Positions 36,401 through 39,467 of a DNA stretch of 64,000 nt are shown piece by piece; position 1 is the stretch's first letter; each line of letters begins with the position of its first letter. The translations under genes and the position numbers were made by a program. Below the pieces are notes generated by a model. That model did no database searches, was not told where the DNA came from, and worked only from the letters and a program-made list of their open reading frames with translations. Location: the NCBI GenBank assembly GCA_944472155.2, contig OX235272.1:105096020-105160019 (forward strand). The letters run 5' to 3'. Source of the DNA: Trichobilharzia szidati (Eukaryota; Platyhelminthes; Trematoda; Strigeidida; Schistosomatidae).

Positions 36401-37959
36401 CTATCGTAAAGGAATTTATAAAAAATGATATGTACCCGTCGCCAATTTTGGATATGATCATTAGTGCGCTTGGTTTTTGAGCTAACGAATTTTCTACCCA
36501 CTTGATTCTAACTAATATTAGTAACAGCAACACAATACGATACCACTGAGGACGCGACACAAGAAGAGAAGACAGACCGGCTTCCCACTAGAACCCCAGG
36601 TTAAATGCCTGAATAGAGCCAGTCGCTAGTGAGCATCAGATTAATTTTTAAGTATTGGTTTGTAGGCATTTTGTTTCATTGCATGGAGGATTTCATCATG
36701 AGCTGACAGCAGGTTGAAGATGATGCAGACACGGTGAAATGGTCGCGCCATGTCGTGAATTGGCAGAAGTTAGAATTCAAGGACCACTGGATCGGATCCC
36801 AGTGGCTCAATGGTCTACGAGCTCGCCTTATAACCAGAAGGTCCTGGGTTTGAACCCCGGTGAATGCGTACTGCTAAACAGTCAGTCCCAAACTAGGACG
36901 AAACAGTTGTCCAGTACTCTCAGGTTTTCCAGTGGTTCTCTAACTGATGTCAGCTCACGGTGAAATTCTCCATCCAATCAAACAAAATCCCTACAAAACC
37001 AATACTTGATAAATTAGGTCTATATAGCACAAAAGCAACCAATCACAGTGAAGGTTACATATTTCCTACATGATGAATTCCCAGAACTCAGTGCAGATTG
37101 AATTTGGCGCCCAAGTTATTGTCCTTTTGACAATAAAAGCTCTTTAATGGAATCGTCGAGCTTAGGAGACGCAAAAATAAATAACAATAGTTAAATCTAT
37201 TTATGATAACTATGCTTCATTCATCGTCCAGTCAACAGTAAAGAATAGACACTTAGATGAACTGACCTTGGACCGATCAATCAGATCGCTCAGCAATACA
37301 AATGGGTGCTTTTCATAATATATTCTTTGTAAGTTTCACTCTCACCTTAAGCGATAGCCCTACTTTAAACGTAACCTAACGTTAACCTTGAGTCAGGATG
37401 AAACTTGCAATGAAGATTATGAAAAGCATCTATCTGTAATCCTGAGCGATCTAATTGGTCAGCTCAAGGTTGTTTTTTGACCGACCTTGGTGTCTATTCC
37501 TTACATTCTTCTATCGTTTGTGGCATTCCGTAAACTTTACATTAGATAATTGTTATTTAGGTGTGTAATTTCACTTACAAAAATCTTTTTTTATTCCTCT
37601 TCTTCTGCTAGTCTCTTCAAAGATACAAAGCTGGCATCACCCTGATCCATGGTCTATGTCAACATGCTAAATCACAAAGAGATAAAACCCTATTGGCTGA
37701 TTGTATGCGCCTGTTAAGAGATCGTTATGCTTGTTTATGGTCAACTGCTACAAAACCGAATCCACAAACTGATAGAACACCAACCTTATGTCCAAATAAT
37801 CCTACAAATCTCCTAATTCCTGACGCTGTTGCTGCTGCTGGTGGTATGCCTAATCGTTGTTTCAATGAATCACCTGGAACAGTCAATTTTGGTATATCTG
37901 GTGGTGCAGCAACTATGACTAATGGTGGCACACCAATGCCGGCATCACCTTTACGCTGA
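9332..37959 (+). CDS. ULK: ULK1/2 (Atg1/UNC-51) autophagy kinase, C-terminal part, ten exons
   Basis: Join: 9332-9401, 16462-16723, 18803-18893, 20178-20438, 23693-23781, 28563-28930, 30820-30938, 33037-33191, 34461-34505, 37612-37959. All junctions have GT/AG sites and compatible phases, giving about 601 codons plus stop. From the end of exon 5 onward the product follows the vertebrate ULK1 C-terminal EAT/tMIT domain: LMEPEHNEEI, then IVEQIVLYRRV, then NRLIFQYALDQ and AAEMDEYIG match ULK1 blocks in the same order. In the family this helical domain binds ATG13 and FIP200/ATG17 and brings the kinase to the autophagosome initiation site. The preceding ~290 residues are a low-complexity, Asn/Ser/Pro-rich spacer, as expected between kinase and EAT. 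The kinase domain is absent, so the gene is cut by the window start. A C-terminal tail of about 50 residues runs beyond the usual ULK end. Seen: exons and motifs. Known: the family role. Inferred: kinase activity upstream. Confidence 0.87.
9445..9855. mobile_element. HHR-SINE head-to-head pair
   Basis: A - strand copy (9445-9660) meets a + strand copy (9661-9855) with the tRNA-like heads at the centre, next to TTGGATCGGGTCCCAGTGGC. Both keep the hammerhead segment. The arrangement could fold as a long hairpin in the ULK pre-mRNA. Confidence 0.75.
9742..9794 (+). ncRNA. Hammerhead-like motif, sense to ULK, core altered
   Basis: GAGTACTG can pair with CAGTACTC (8 bp). Between them: ATGAAGA where CTGAAGA is expected, an AGTCC...GGCTGAC stem II, GAAA, the CAGCTG stem III and a GTC cleavage triplet. 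The first core base (C3) is A, which should abolish activity. Confidence 0.55.
9856..10235. other. Intron, nothing recognised
   Basis: AT-rich, with a short (AAT)n run near 10185 and a CGTGAATACACGATAT stretch shared loosely with other PLE-tip regions. No exon seen. Confidence 0.35.
10240..11227 (-). mobile_element. PLE-4, 5'-truncated copy
   Basis: Reads on the - strand: end of the RT/linker (near 11160-11220), degenerate GIY-YIG endonuclease region, 3' UTR and a pseudo-LTR tip near 10250-10400 (CTGATGACCGTGTTTCGAAC on +). Parallel to the better preserved copy at 57800-59770. Many stops; dead. Confidence 0.7.
11234..11538 (-). mobile_element. Element Q, copy 1 (305 bp), with target duplication
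   Basis: Flanked by TACTAC at 11228-11233 and 11539-11544. Orientation is given as - relative to the 47027 copy. It matches copies at 47027-47364 and 55074-55405 across its length, and the uninterrupted host sequence (AATACTACCAATCA) exists in PLE-4 elsewhere. No coding capacity. It contains no obvious terminal inverted repeat; one end carries an imperfect hairpin around GTAGACAG. Confidence 0.75.
11539..11725 (+). repeat. PLE-4 pseudo-LTR fragment, inverted
   Basis: From CAATCATGTCAAGCG through the GTGTTCGAAACGTGGTCATC stretch to the CACTGTGTGACAGACT tip. It is the same pseudo-LTR as in 10240-10440 but in the opposite orientation, giving the inverted-tip arrangement seen at other PLE copies here. 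Confidence 0.7.
11726..12110. other. Intron, nothing recognised
   Basis: AT-rich. ATTAGAAACAACAAGGCGAC near 11990 is loosely shared with 32397 and 36520. No exon seen. Confidence 0.35.
12115..12381 (-). repeat. PLE-2 3' end and pseudo-LTR
   Basis: The - strand carries the conserved pseudo-LTR block (TTATCGAAAAGGATGTTCTT, TGCTCAATTATTTTG) and the GTGCATCGTTAATGAACTG 3' UTR end. It continues in the endonuclease region at 12948-13660 and is split by a LINE-Y insertion. Confidence 0.7.
12390..12939 (+). mobile_element. LINE-Y insertion with 8-bp target duplication
   Basis: Flanked by TGTAATAG at 12382-12389 and 12940-12947. It starts inside the RT C-terminus (ACACATTCATCAACCTGAAA) and ends in (AAT)n, as RTE elements do. 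A 70-residue frame (12716-12928) reads PMLEWNPKGKRRVGRPRV then TWRRSCEEELKQYGL. The insertion lies inside the older PLE-2 copy. Confidence 0.85.
12948..13660 (-). mobile_element. PLE-2 endonuclease/linker region, degenerate
   Basis: On the - strand the remains follow the PLE-2 ORF at 62348-63673 from SENGYPEKFI to the C-terminal LVQTLSLPWPSRF-like end, with the GIY-YIG block near 13290-13340. Stops and indels throughout; dead. Confidence 0.75.
13661..13974. other. Intron, nothing recognised
   Basis: AT-rich with a poly-A-rich stretch near 13930-13950. No exon or shared repeat seen. Confidence 0.35.
13975..14270 (+). mobile_element. HHR-SINE, diverged
   Basis: Head from GTCCCAGTGGCTGAATGC near 14088, then CTTACTGATGAAGAGTCAGT and CTAGACTGACGATGG. 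The GAAA and the 3' half of the hammerhead are deleted, so it cannot cleave. Confidence 0.65.
14280..14540 (+). mobile_element. PLE-2-type endonuclease fragment
   Basis: The open frame 14312-14533 encodes MCIYQFTCSCGARYIGRSM, then RVQEHYPAWLRKGN and EHIFNTGHSI: the Cys cluster, the GIY-YIG-like RYIGR and the downstream H of PLE endonucleases. No RT is attached; it ends after KSFKVIYKD. Confidence 0.8.
14660..14882 (-). mobile_element. Smalpha-type SINE with hammerhead, unit 1
   Basis: The - strand reads a tRNA-like head (GCCTAAGTGCTCTAGTG, then GGGTTCGAGCC as B box), followed by the hammerhead at 14706-14750 and the GGTGGATAGTGACTAGC region. It matches the schistosome Smalpha layout: Pol III promoter then ribozyme. 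Confidence 0.75.
14706..14750 (-). ncRNA. Hammerhead ribozyme, complete core
   Basis: On the - strand: ATCCAG (stem I), CTGACGA (core), GTCC with GGAC (stem II, loop CGAAAT), GAAA (core), TGCTCA (very short stem III), ATC triplet, TTGGAT (stem I partner, one G-U pair). All core positions are kept. Stem III is only about 2 bp, as in Smalpha-type ribozymes that are known to act best as dimers. Confidence 0.75.
14883..15115 (-). mobile_element. Smalpha-type SINE, unit 2
   Basis: Second unit directly next to unit 1, with the hammerhead at 15049-15096. Its distal part (CGATTTTCCCGTCAATTGG, GCTTCTTGTGCAGATGC) matches the sequence downstream of the third copy near 19320-19400. Confidence 0.65.
15049..15096 (-). 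ncRNA. Hammerhead ribozyme, complete core
   Basis: On the - strand: ATCCAG, CTGACGA, GTCC/GGAC stem II with loop CAAATA, GAAA, then TGCGCGTTATC and CTGGAT. Core and stems I and II are perfect. A 3-base insertion weakens stem III; the ATC triplet is kept. Confidence 0.72.
15235..15950 (-). mobile_element. LINE-X 3' part
   Basis: Same layout as 3530-4400. The - strand runs from the GTGTGTACTGCTCAACAGC end to the terminal TTCCACGTTGAAACC. Frame-broken. Confidence 0.7.
16105..16250. repeat. Inverted repeat with hammerhead-like cores
   Basis: Arms 16105-16150 and 16201-16249, about 85% alike, with a 50-base loop. Each arm, read outward, has CTGAAGA, a stem-II-like hairpin (GTTGTC with GACAAC in the right arm) and GAAAGC. 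No stem I partner is seen, so it is at most a partial ribozyme. Confidence 0.5.
16462..16723 (+). CDS. ULK: ULK spacer exon, Asn-rich
   Basis: The acceptor follows a pyrimidine tract ending in TTTGTCCAG, and the donor is GTAAGT at 16724. It begins SQISNISRIVRNPASYL and ends in a poly-Asn/Ser stretch followed by DRYHHP, closing in phase 0. It is low-complexity and hydrophilic, typical of the disordered region between kinase and EAT domains. The assignment to this gene rests on phase and order. Confidence 0.75.
16840..17064 (-). repeat. PLE-1 3' UTR/pseudo-LTR with hammerhead-like motif
   Basis: Related to 48726-49130. The - strand carries CTGATGA, GAAGCCGAC, GAAA and TAAG...CTTA around GATGGTACCATC (16866-16929). 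Stem III is well formed; stem II is minimal; stem I is displaced by a 9-base insertion relative to other copies. It belongs with the endonuclease region at 17763-18195. Confidence 0.65.
17065..17749 (+). mobile_element. LINE-Y insertion with 13-bp target duplication
   Basis: Flanked by ATAATCACTGTAA at 17052-17064 and 17750-17762. Frames carry EVTSFTYLGSIVSTSGG and LLEWNPKGKRRVGSPRV then TWRRSCEEEMKQYG. Ends in (AAT)n. It splits a PLE-1 copy, so it is younger than it. Confidence 0.85.
17763..18195 (-). mobile_element. PLE-1 endonuclease region, degenerate
   Basis: On the - strand it matches residues from about 590 to the C-terminus of the intact PLE-1 protein, with the SYIGR region changed (LGGQKEG-like) and several stops. 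Cut upstream by another LINE-Y copy at 18203. Confidence 0.7.
18203..18663 (+). mobile_element. LINE-Y 3' part
   Basis: 5'-truncated copy starting at CACGAAAAGCATTTTCAAC and ending in CAATAATAATTG. ILKIKWPTGQSERISNKKL is readable near 18275. Frame-broken. Confidence 0.7.
18803..18893 (+). CDS. ULK: ULK spacer exon, 91 nt
   Basis: Acceptor TAG at 18800-18802, donor GTTAGT at 18894. It encodes APMDSRCSPTNHKYATRPIS and ten more residues ending in a split Lys codon (phase 1). It enters in phase 0 as the previous exon requires. A short hydrophilic exon with no domain of its own. Confidence 0.72.
19030..19420. mobile_element. Smalpha-type SINE (-) joined to an opposite fragment
   Basis: The - strand copy 19080-19258 has a good tRNA-like head (CAAGTGGTCTAGTGGATAAC; GGGTTCGAGCC) and a decayed hammerhead. 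It abuts a + strand fragment (19259-19400) of the same family, head to head. A short SINE-M-like piece sits at 19040-19080. Confidence 0.7.
19114..19158 (-). ncRNA. Hammerhead remnant, core broken
   Basis: Stem I (ATCCAG/CTGGAT) and stem II (GTCC/GGAC) are intact, but the core reads GTAATGA instead of CTGANGA and GAAG instead of GAAA. Predicted inactive. Confidence 0.7.
19559..20025 (+). mobile_element. LINE-Y 3' part with 21-bp inverted 5' end
   Basis: The insertion begins with a perfect inverted repeat (CCAAGTCTCTGATCCGTATAG, 9-base loop, then its complement at 19589-19609) and goes on to the normal 3' end in (AAT)n. Reads LLYGSETWRV, WNPKGKRLVGRPRVTWRRS. The inverted start is typical of twin priming during LINE insertion. 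Confidence 0.8.
20178..20438 (+). CDS. ULK: ULK spacer exon with LIR-like YPVV
   Basis: The acceptor CAG ends at 20177 and the donor is GTAGGT at 20439. The first two bases complete the Lys codon left by the previous exon. The product starts EKFPGGQIIEGHFAG and contains GGDVVYPVVNN. Tyr-Pro-Val-Val with Asp just upstream fits the loose Atg8/LC3-interacting pattern (aromatic, x, x, aliphatic). ULK proteins carry a LIR in this spacer, but this one is an inference. Confidence 0.78.
20600..21030 (-). mobile_element. LINE-X 3' end
   Basis: Terminal ~430 bases of LINE-X on the - strand. A further small piece of the same region (GACTGATGATGCCATGTTTT) recurs at 21490-21560 beyond the next SINE. Confidence 0.65.
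21110..21475 (-). mobile_element. HHR-SINE, near full unit
   Basis: A complete ~365-base unit on the - strand from CTGATGCTCACT-like start (21455-21475) to TCATGATGAAATCCTGTAAC. The hammerhead segment has lost the 5' stem I strand. Confidence 0.7.
21561..22400. other. Intron, nothing recognised
   Basis: AT-rich. TAACCTACCCCGAAATCTAACC near 22078 resembles the mid-part of the foldback at 37238 loosely. No exon seen. Confidence 0.35.
22405..22950. mobile_element. PLE-1 fragments in opposite orientations
   Basis: 22405-22605 reads on - (linker: VKSKR-like, then CSLVKSNVDR region); 22606-22950 reads on + from KFAEVISIKLLKPDF (endonuclease C-terminus) into the 3' UTR. The + part has a hammerhead-like motif at 22851-22903 (GCAGCTGATGA, then GACAAATAA where GACGAAATAA is usual). 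Confidence 0.65.
23005..23420. mobile_element. HHR-SINE head-to-head pair
   Basis: - copy 23005-23235 and + copy 23236-23420 share the central tRNA-like head region. The - copy has TGTACTG/CAGTACA stem I, a GTC triplet, but CTGAAGG and AAAA in the core; the + copy is of the CCGATGA type and truncated. Confidence 0.7.
23693..23781 (+). CDS. ULK: ULK exon at spacer/EAT boundary
   Basis: The acceptor follows a T-rich tract (TTTTTTCTAG) and the donor is GTAAGT at 23782. It encodes ATGRNFENDFTSGGGGLWEA and then EFSDEILME. The last residues correspond to the PEETLMEQEHTE block at which the vertebrate EAT domain begins, and the next exon continues it with PEHNEE. Phase 0 at the end. Confidence 0.85.
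23782..24064. other. Intron, nothing recognised
   Basis: Contains a GC-richer stretch near 23930-24050 (ACGCCGGAGGGCCGTTCC) that may be an unassigned repeat. No exon phase continuity. Confidence 0.3.
24065..24910 (-). mobile_element. LINE-Y 3' part, longer copy
   Basis: The - strand covers the C-terminal RT end and further upstream sequence (to about 24910), matching 26740-27619 plus 28075-28195. Diverged and frame-broken. Confidence 0.65.
24911..25439. other. Intron, nothing recognised
   Basis: AT-rich, no exon or window-shared repeat seen. Confidence 0.35.
25440..26155. mobile_element. HHR-SINE head-to-head pair
   Basis: - copy 25440-25760 and + copy 25761-26155. The + copy reads GTACTG, then CTGAAAA in the core, with GATGAAACAACTGG later; the - copy has CTGAAGG. 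Both cores are altered. Confidence 0.65.
26156..26735. other. Intron, no confident feature
   Basis: 26470-26735 weakly resembles the LINE-X 3' end on - (CACACGCCATGTGACC; AGCCATTGAGGACGATTTTG). The rest is unassigned. Confidence 0.35.
26740..27619 (-). mobile_element. LINE-Y, split by LINE-X
   Basis: The - strand reads VNIQKTGVMKTTEQKSQQQQ and TAQITIDGRNLKEVT, i.e. the part just upstream of the usual C-terminal region, then the C-terminal region to 26740. It continues at 28076-28195 across a nested LINE-X. Confidence 0.75.
27620..28070 (+). mobile_element. LINE-X insertion into LINE-Y, CATGC duplication
   Basis: CATGC at 27615-27619 and 28071-28075 flank a 451-base LINE-X 3' end. The undisturbed LINE-Y at 24757 reads straight across this point. 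Frames show HVLRMPNHRLPRR in the first 50 bases. The host LINE-Y is older here. Confidence 0.8.
28076..28195 (-). mobile_element. LINE-Y, upstream remainder
   Basis: Continues the 26740-27619 copy: GGGAAATCCAGGTTTTTTAG on + equals CGCGAAATCCAGATTTTCTAG at 24776. No frame. Confidence 0.65.
28563..28930 (+). CDS. ULK: ULK EAT helix 1 plus Thr-rich insert
   Basis: Starts PEHNEEIKKITMVLELCELL, which aligns with the first EAT helix of ULK1 (EHTEILRGLRFTLLFVQHVL). It then runs into a Thr/Pro-rich stretch (TTTPTTTPTTEDGTATTP) and an acidic/polar segment before ALKFVSEAQ near the 3' end. The polar segment is much longer than the loop at this place in vertebrate ULK1. Donor GTATGT at 28931, phase 2. 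Confidence 0.88.
28990..29175 (-). mobile_element. SINE-N
   Basis: The - strand: GTGCATCGGTGGCACAGCGG (A-box-like), GGTCCGGAGTTCGATCCCC (B-box-like), then a ~100-base body ending GGAATCAAGCTATAATC. Same unit as 33695-33882 (+). Confidence 0.7.
29330..29480 (-). repeat. PLE-4 pseudo-LTR fragment
   Basis: Shares TTGATAAAATCACACAGTG, ACGTTTCGAACACA and CTCATATCAAGGCACT with other PLE-4 tips. No coding part attached. Confidence 0.6.
29515..29722 (-). repeat. PLE-2 pseudo-LTR, inverted at truncated 5' end
   Basis: The - strand pseudo-LTR block (TTATCGAAAAGGATATTCTT) is fused directly at 29722 to a + strand PLE-2 body. Same inverted-tip arrangement as at 11539 and 48355. Confidence 0.7.
29723..30715 (+). 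mobile_element. PLE-2, 5'-truncated, with 3' pseudo-LTR
   Basis: Begins at REICSDECLDGE, continues LLSENGYPEKFIHKNMNLKS and into an endonuclease broken by frameshifts (SMCIYQFNCSCG, then no SYIGR in frame). 3' UTR from 30415 and a sense pseudo-LTR with TTATCGAAAAGAATATTCTT at 30639-30658. No RT. Confidence 0.75.
30820..30938 (+). CDS. ULK: ULK EAT exon, VEQIVLY helix
   Basis: Acceptor TTTTTAG, donor GTGAGT at 30939. The product RIVEQIVLYRRVLYYLEYV matches the ULK1 segment AEQLVLYLKVAELL; the following FDQVKKAFQNGRLKSTATA matches its AIDQIRAGKLCLSSTVKQ. It is the clearest single-exon match to the family. Confidence 0.9.
30955..31240. mobile_element. HHR-SINE head-to-head pair
   Basis: - copy 30955-31125 has an intact CTGAAGA core, GTCAG/CTGAC stem II and GAAA, but a deletion removes the cleavage side of stem I. 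+ copy 31126-31240 is the CCGATGA type. Heads meet at about 31120. Confidence 0.65.
31241..31470. other. Intron, nothing recognised
   Basis: No exon or repeat assigned. Confidence 0.3.
31471..31800 (+). mobile_element. PLE endonuclease fragment
   Basis: Frame-broken RYIGLLIRLLSERV, EHYPAWLQR and a C-terminal AEVIFRHRNREAASLH segment, matching the GIY-YIG block and the terminal AEAISIKRLKQDL region of PLE proteins. No RT. Confidence 0.65.
31801..33036. other. Intron, AT-rich
   Basis: T-rich, with (AT)n near 32252-32272 and (AAT)n at 32998-33020 just before the exon. The long frame over 31553-32092 is PLE remnant plus hydrophobic T-rich translation. Nothing else seen. Confidence 0.4.
33037..33191 (+). 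CDS. ULK: ULK EAT exon, NRLIFQYALDQ
   Basis: The acceptor lies directly after an (AAT)n tract and a T-rich stretch; donor GTTAGT at 33192. It encodes LYHRCYIRLRQLARQ, then GRLLANITANRLIFQYALDQ, corresponding to LYKASVVSCQGLSLRLQRF and ITAERLIFSHAVQ of ULK1. Ends in phase 0. Confidence 0.9.
33300..33470 (-). repeat. Repeat P
   Basis: On - : GCAACGCTGAGTTATTTAC, TTTGATATTTCTACGCC and CTATTGATAAATCTTATCAG, matching the + copies at 4770 and 59815. Confidence 0.55.
33480..33615 (+). mobile_element. HHR-SINE fragment, degraded
   Basis: GCTGAAAAGTCTCAAACTAGG then GACGGGATAGCTATTC and the conserved TTCAATGGTTCTCCAAC. Core bases lost. Confidence 0.5.
33695..33882 (+). mobile_element. SINE-N
   Basis: GTGCGTTGGTGGCATATTGG (A-box-like), CGACGTTCGATGCCC (B-box-like), body ending GGTGTGGAATTAAGCTATAA. 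About 190 bases, opposite orientation to the 28990 copy. Confidence 0.7.
34040..34395 (-). mobile_element. HHR-SINE unit, internal deletion
   Basis: Nearly full length on -, but the hammerhead is mostly deleted (only GGTAGCCAGCACGCACCC remains on +). Confidence 0.65.
34461..34505 (+). CDS. ULK: ULK 45-nt micro-exon
   Basis: A 45-base exon between TTTTTTGTAG and GTAAGT, phase 0 on both sides, encoding CYAAEMDEYIGEIAL. It matches the ULK1 segment AALDEMFQ. Its length and phases mean that skipping it would keep the reading frame while removing 15 residues of a conserved helix. Confidence 0.85.
34506..34879. other. Intron, nothing recognised
   Basis: AT-rich, no exon or shared repeat. Confidence 0.35.
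34880..35100 (-). mobile_element. SINE-M
   Basis: The - strand head reads ACGTAGGTGGTTCAGCGGTAG, then GTCCGGAGTTTGGTTC (B box decayed). The body is shared with 43660 and 51448. Confidence 0.65.
35105..35630 (-). mobile_element. LINE-X 3' end
   Basis: The 100-residue frame 35328-35630 reads HRLRWLGHVLRMPSHRLPRH, KTWLHQSMKSTTVSLSHVGR and KIVLNGWHRCIHSL: the family C-terminus with most residues kept. 5'-truncated. Confidence 0.8.
35665..35795. repeat. PLE-4 tip palindrome
   Basis: Two pseudo-LTR tips meet head to head: TTTTGATAAAGTCTCACAG, then GTTACTGTATAACA, then the reverse complement, flanked by GGGTAGATTTTG and CAAAATTTACCC. No element body lies between them. Confidence 0.7.
35850..36571. 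other. HHR-SINE scrap, otherwise unassigned
   Basis: 35850-35970 is a degraded - strand HHR-SINE piece (GATTTGATTGATCTGACG; GTCGTTTCATCCTAG). The rest of the intron is AT-rich with no exon. Confidence 0.4.
36572..37015. mobile_element. HHR-SINE pieces, opposed
   Basis: A - strand part (36572-36705) abuts a + strand unit (36706-37015) with a good tRNA-like head (CCCAGTGGCTCAATGG). The + hammerhead has stem I GTACTG/CAGTAC, GTC triplet and GAAA, but CTAAACA in the core. Confidence 0.7.
37238..37504. mobile_element. Foldback (MITE-like) element in last ULK intron
   Basis: Terminal GTAAAGAATAGACAC (37238-37252) mirrors GTGTCTATTCCTTAC (37490-37504), and inner arms around CAGATCGCTCAGCAATAC and TTCATAATATATTC mirror the right half. 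267 bases, most of it able to fold back; about 50 bases form the loop. No coding capacity. Confidence 0.65.
37612..37959 (+). CDS. ULK: ULK terminal coding exon
   Basis: Starts SLQRYKAGITLIHGL and continues DKTLLADCMRLLRDRYACL, matching the end of the EAT domain (YHKALLLLEGL and CIERRLSALL). A tail of about 50 residues rich in Pro, Ala and Gly follows (IPDAVAAAGGMPN and others), ending MPASPLR at TGA 37957-37959. That tail lies beyond the usual family C-terminus. The acceptor TTCTGCTAG precedes it. Confidence 0.9.
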   Translation, partial: SLQRYKAGITLIHGLCQHAKSQRDKTLLADCMRLLRDRYACLWSTATKPNPQTDRTPTLCPNNPTNLLIPDAVAAAGGMPNRCFNESPGTVNFGISGGAATMTNGGTPMPASPLR

Positions 37960-39240
37960 TGTTATTATTATTACTATTATTATTCCTCACAGTACATTGT
38001 ATAATTTCGTGGTATATTTCATTTTCGTTCAGAGTCTCTAATTTAGTGGTGTTTTGCTTTTGTGTTTTTTTTTCAACACTTTCATCTCGCTTTGTCTTAT
38101 TCCATCCTTGCATATTTGCATAGTAGAAAGTTGTTTTGTTATGAAGAATGGCAGCAAGATGTGAAACACACAGCGAGGTTGGGGGGCGGGCGACAGGAGG
38201 AGAAGACATCGTGTCGGAAGAAGGTAACCGTTGTGTTCATCTCTTCATTCTCTTCTTCTTCTGTCTTCGTCTTCATTATTTCACCAATTTATACAATACT
38301 CTTTTATCTTGACTACTATTTAATTATCATGTACAAATTCAACTGCATTATCAACCGTATTTTACACCACACTCCCTCCATTCTCCGTTTTTGTTTTGTT
38401 TTTATTTTTATTTTATATATATATATTTTACTCGATCAAGATATCACACATCATACTACTGAATTTTTCATTTTTCAGTAATATCATTATTTTTGTTGTT
38501 TTTTTAAAATAATAATAATTATTATGCTATGGTTTTTAGGATTTCTCTCTCCTGATTTTTGGCTTTGTATATCCTCACATCTTTCTTATATATATGCCTC
38601 CTATACACGTTTGTTTGTATTTTCTCTCCCTCTTTCGATTTATTCAGCTTGAATATGTTTCGTTATTTCTGTGTGCGTGTGTTGATCGGTAGTCTGGCAT
38701 TGTTTGTTTGTTTTGTTTACCTTTTCAAAGTTAGCGCGGATTTTAATCTTTGCGTATGCTTGTTATGCGTGTTGTCTAATATAGTCATTATGACTATTAC
38801 TACTACGAACGATGACGATGATGTTTGACGATCAAGGGAGAATGTGAGAATGAACCTGGTGGTATAATATTGTATTATATTTTAAATATAAACATATGCA
38901 TATATATATATATTATTTATGAAAAAAAAGCCCACTTCTTTGGTGGTAATTATCAACAGGTGATGTTGATGATGATGGTGATAGTAATGTGTTTTACTTT
39001 TTAAAAGCAAACCATAAACTTCTATACATTATTTCTACTCCTTCTTCTTCTTCTTCCTTACTCTCTTTTAACTTGTGTTACACGTGTGTAATACACTTCT
39101 CATTGAAATAAGACAACTGGAATGGGATTACATCATTATTATGTATGTGTTGCTTCTCGTTTATTTTTTTTTAAAGTTCTAATGAGAGGAGAAAAAGAGT
39201 AATTCTAAATTAATGACTAATGTTCAGGTAGTTAGTTAGT
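37960..39240 (+). other. ULK 3' UTR and flank, AT-rich
   Basis: No repeat family or coding exon is visible. It holds (TTA)n just after the stop, T-rich tracts and short (AT)n runs near 38415 and 38900. Several open frames here are hydrophobic products of T-rich DNA. No convincing AATAAA signal lies close to the stop; the clear one at 39476-39481 is inside a repeat, so I do not mark a transcript end. Confidence 0.5.
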
Positions 39241-39467
39241 GGAGAGACAGTATTATTATTATTTACTGGATGACGACGCCTTTCGAACACAATTTATTTT
39301 ATTGCTGCTCATAATCATTTCATCAATTATAGCCACACAACTTCGAAACTTTCGTTTTATAGTATTATCACTTCCTATTCGTGGTCTTACAGGTGGTAGC
39401 AGAATTCTCCAGGTGTCCTCATGGACAGGTGTTTAATCATTCCTATTACACGTATTCTCTTCAGTTG
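39241..39467 (-). repeat. PLE-4 3' pseudo-LTR, left arm
   Basis: Runs from GAGACAGTATTATTATTATT to CACGTATTCTCTTCAGTTG and is repeated in inverted orientation at 40677-40706 plus 41374-41580. Belongs to the PLE-4 copy that follows. Confidence 0.75.

Noticed and set aside
37919..38209. 96-residue frame on - overlapping the ULK stop
   Set aside because: Antisense to the terminal ULK exon and 3' UTR; no start context or homology.
38062..38481. 139-residue open frame after the ULK stop
   Set aside because: Phe/Ile/Tyr-rich translation of T-rich DNA in the 3' flank; composition artefact.
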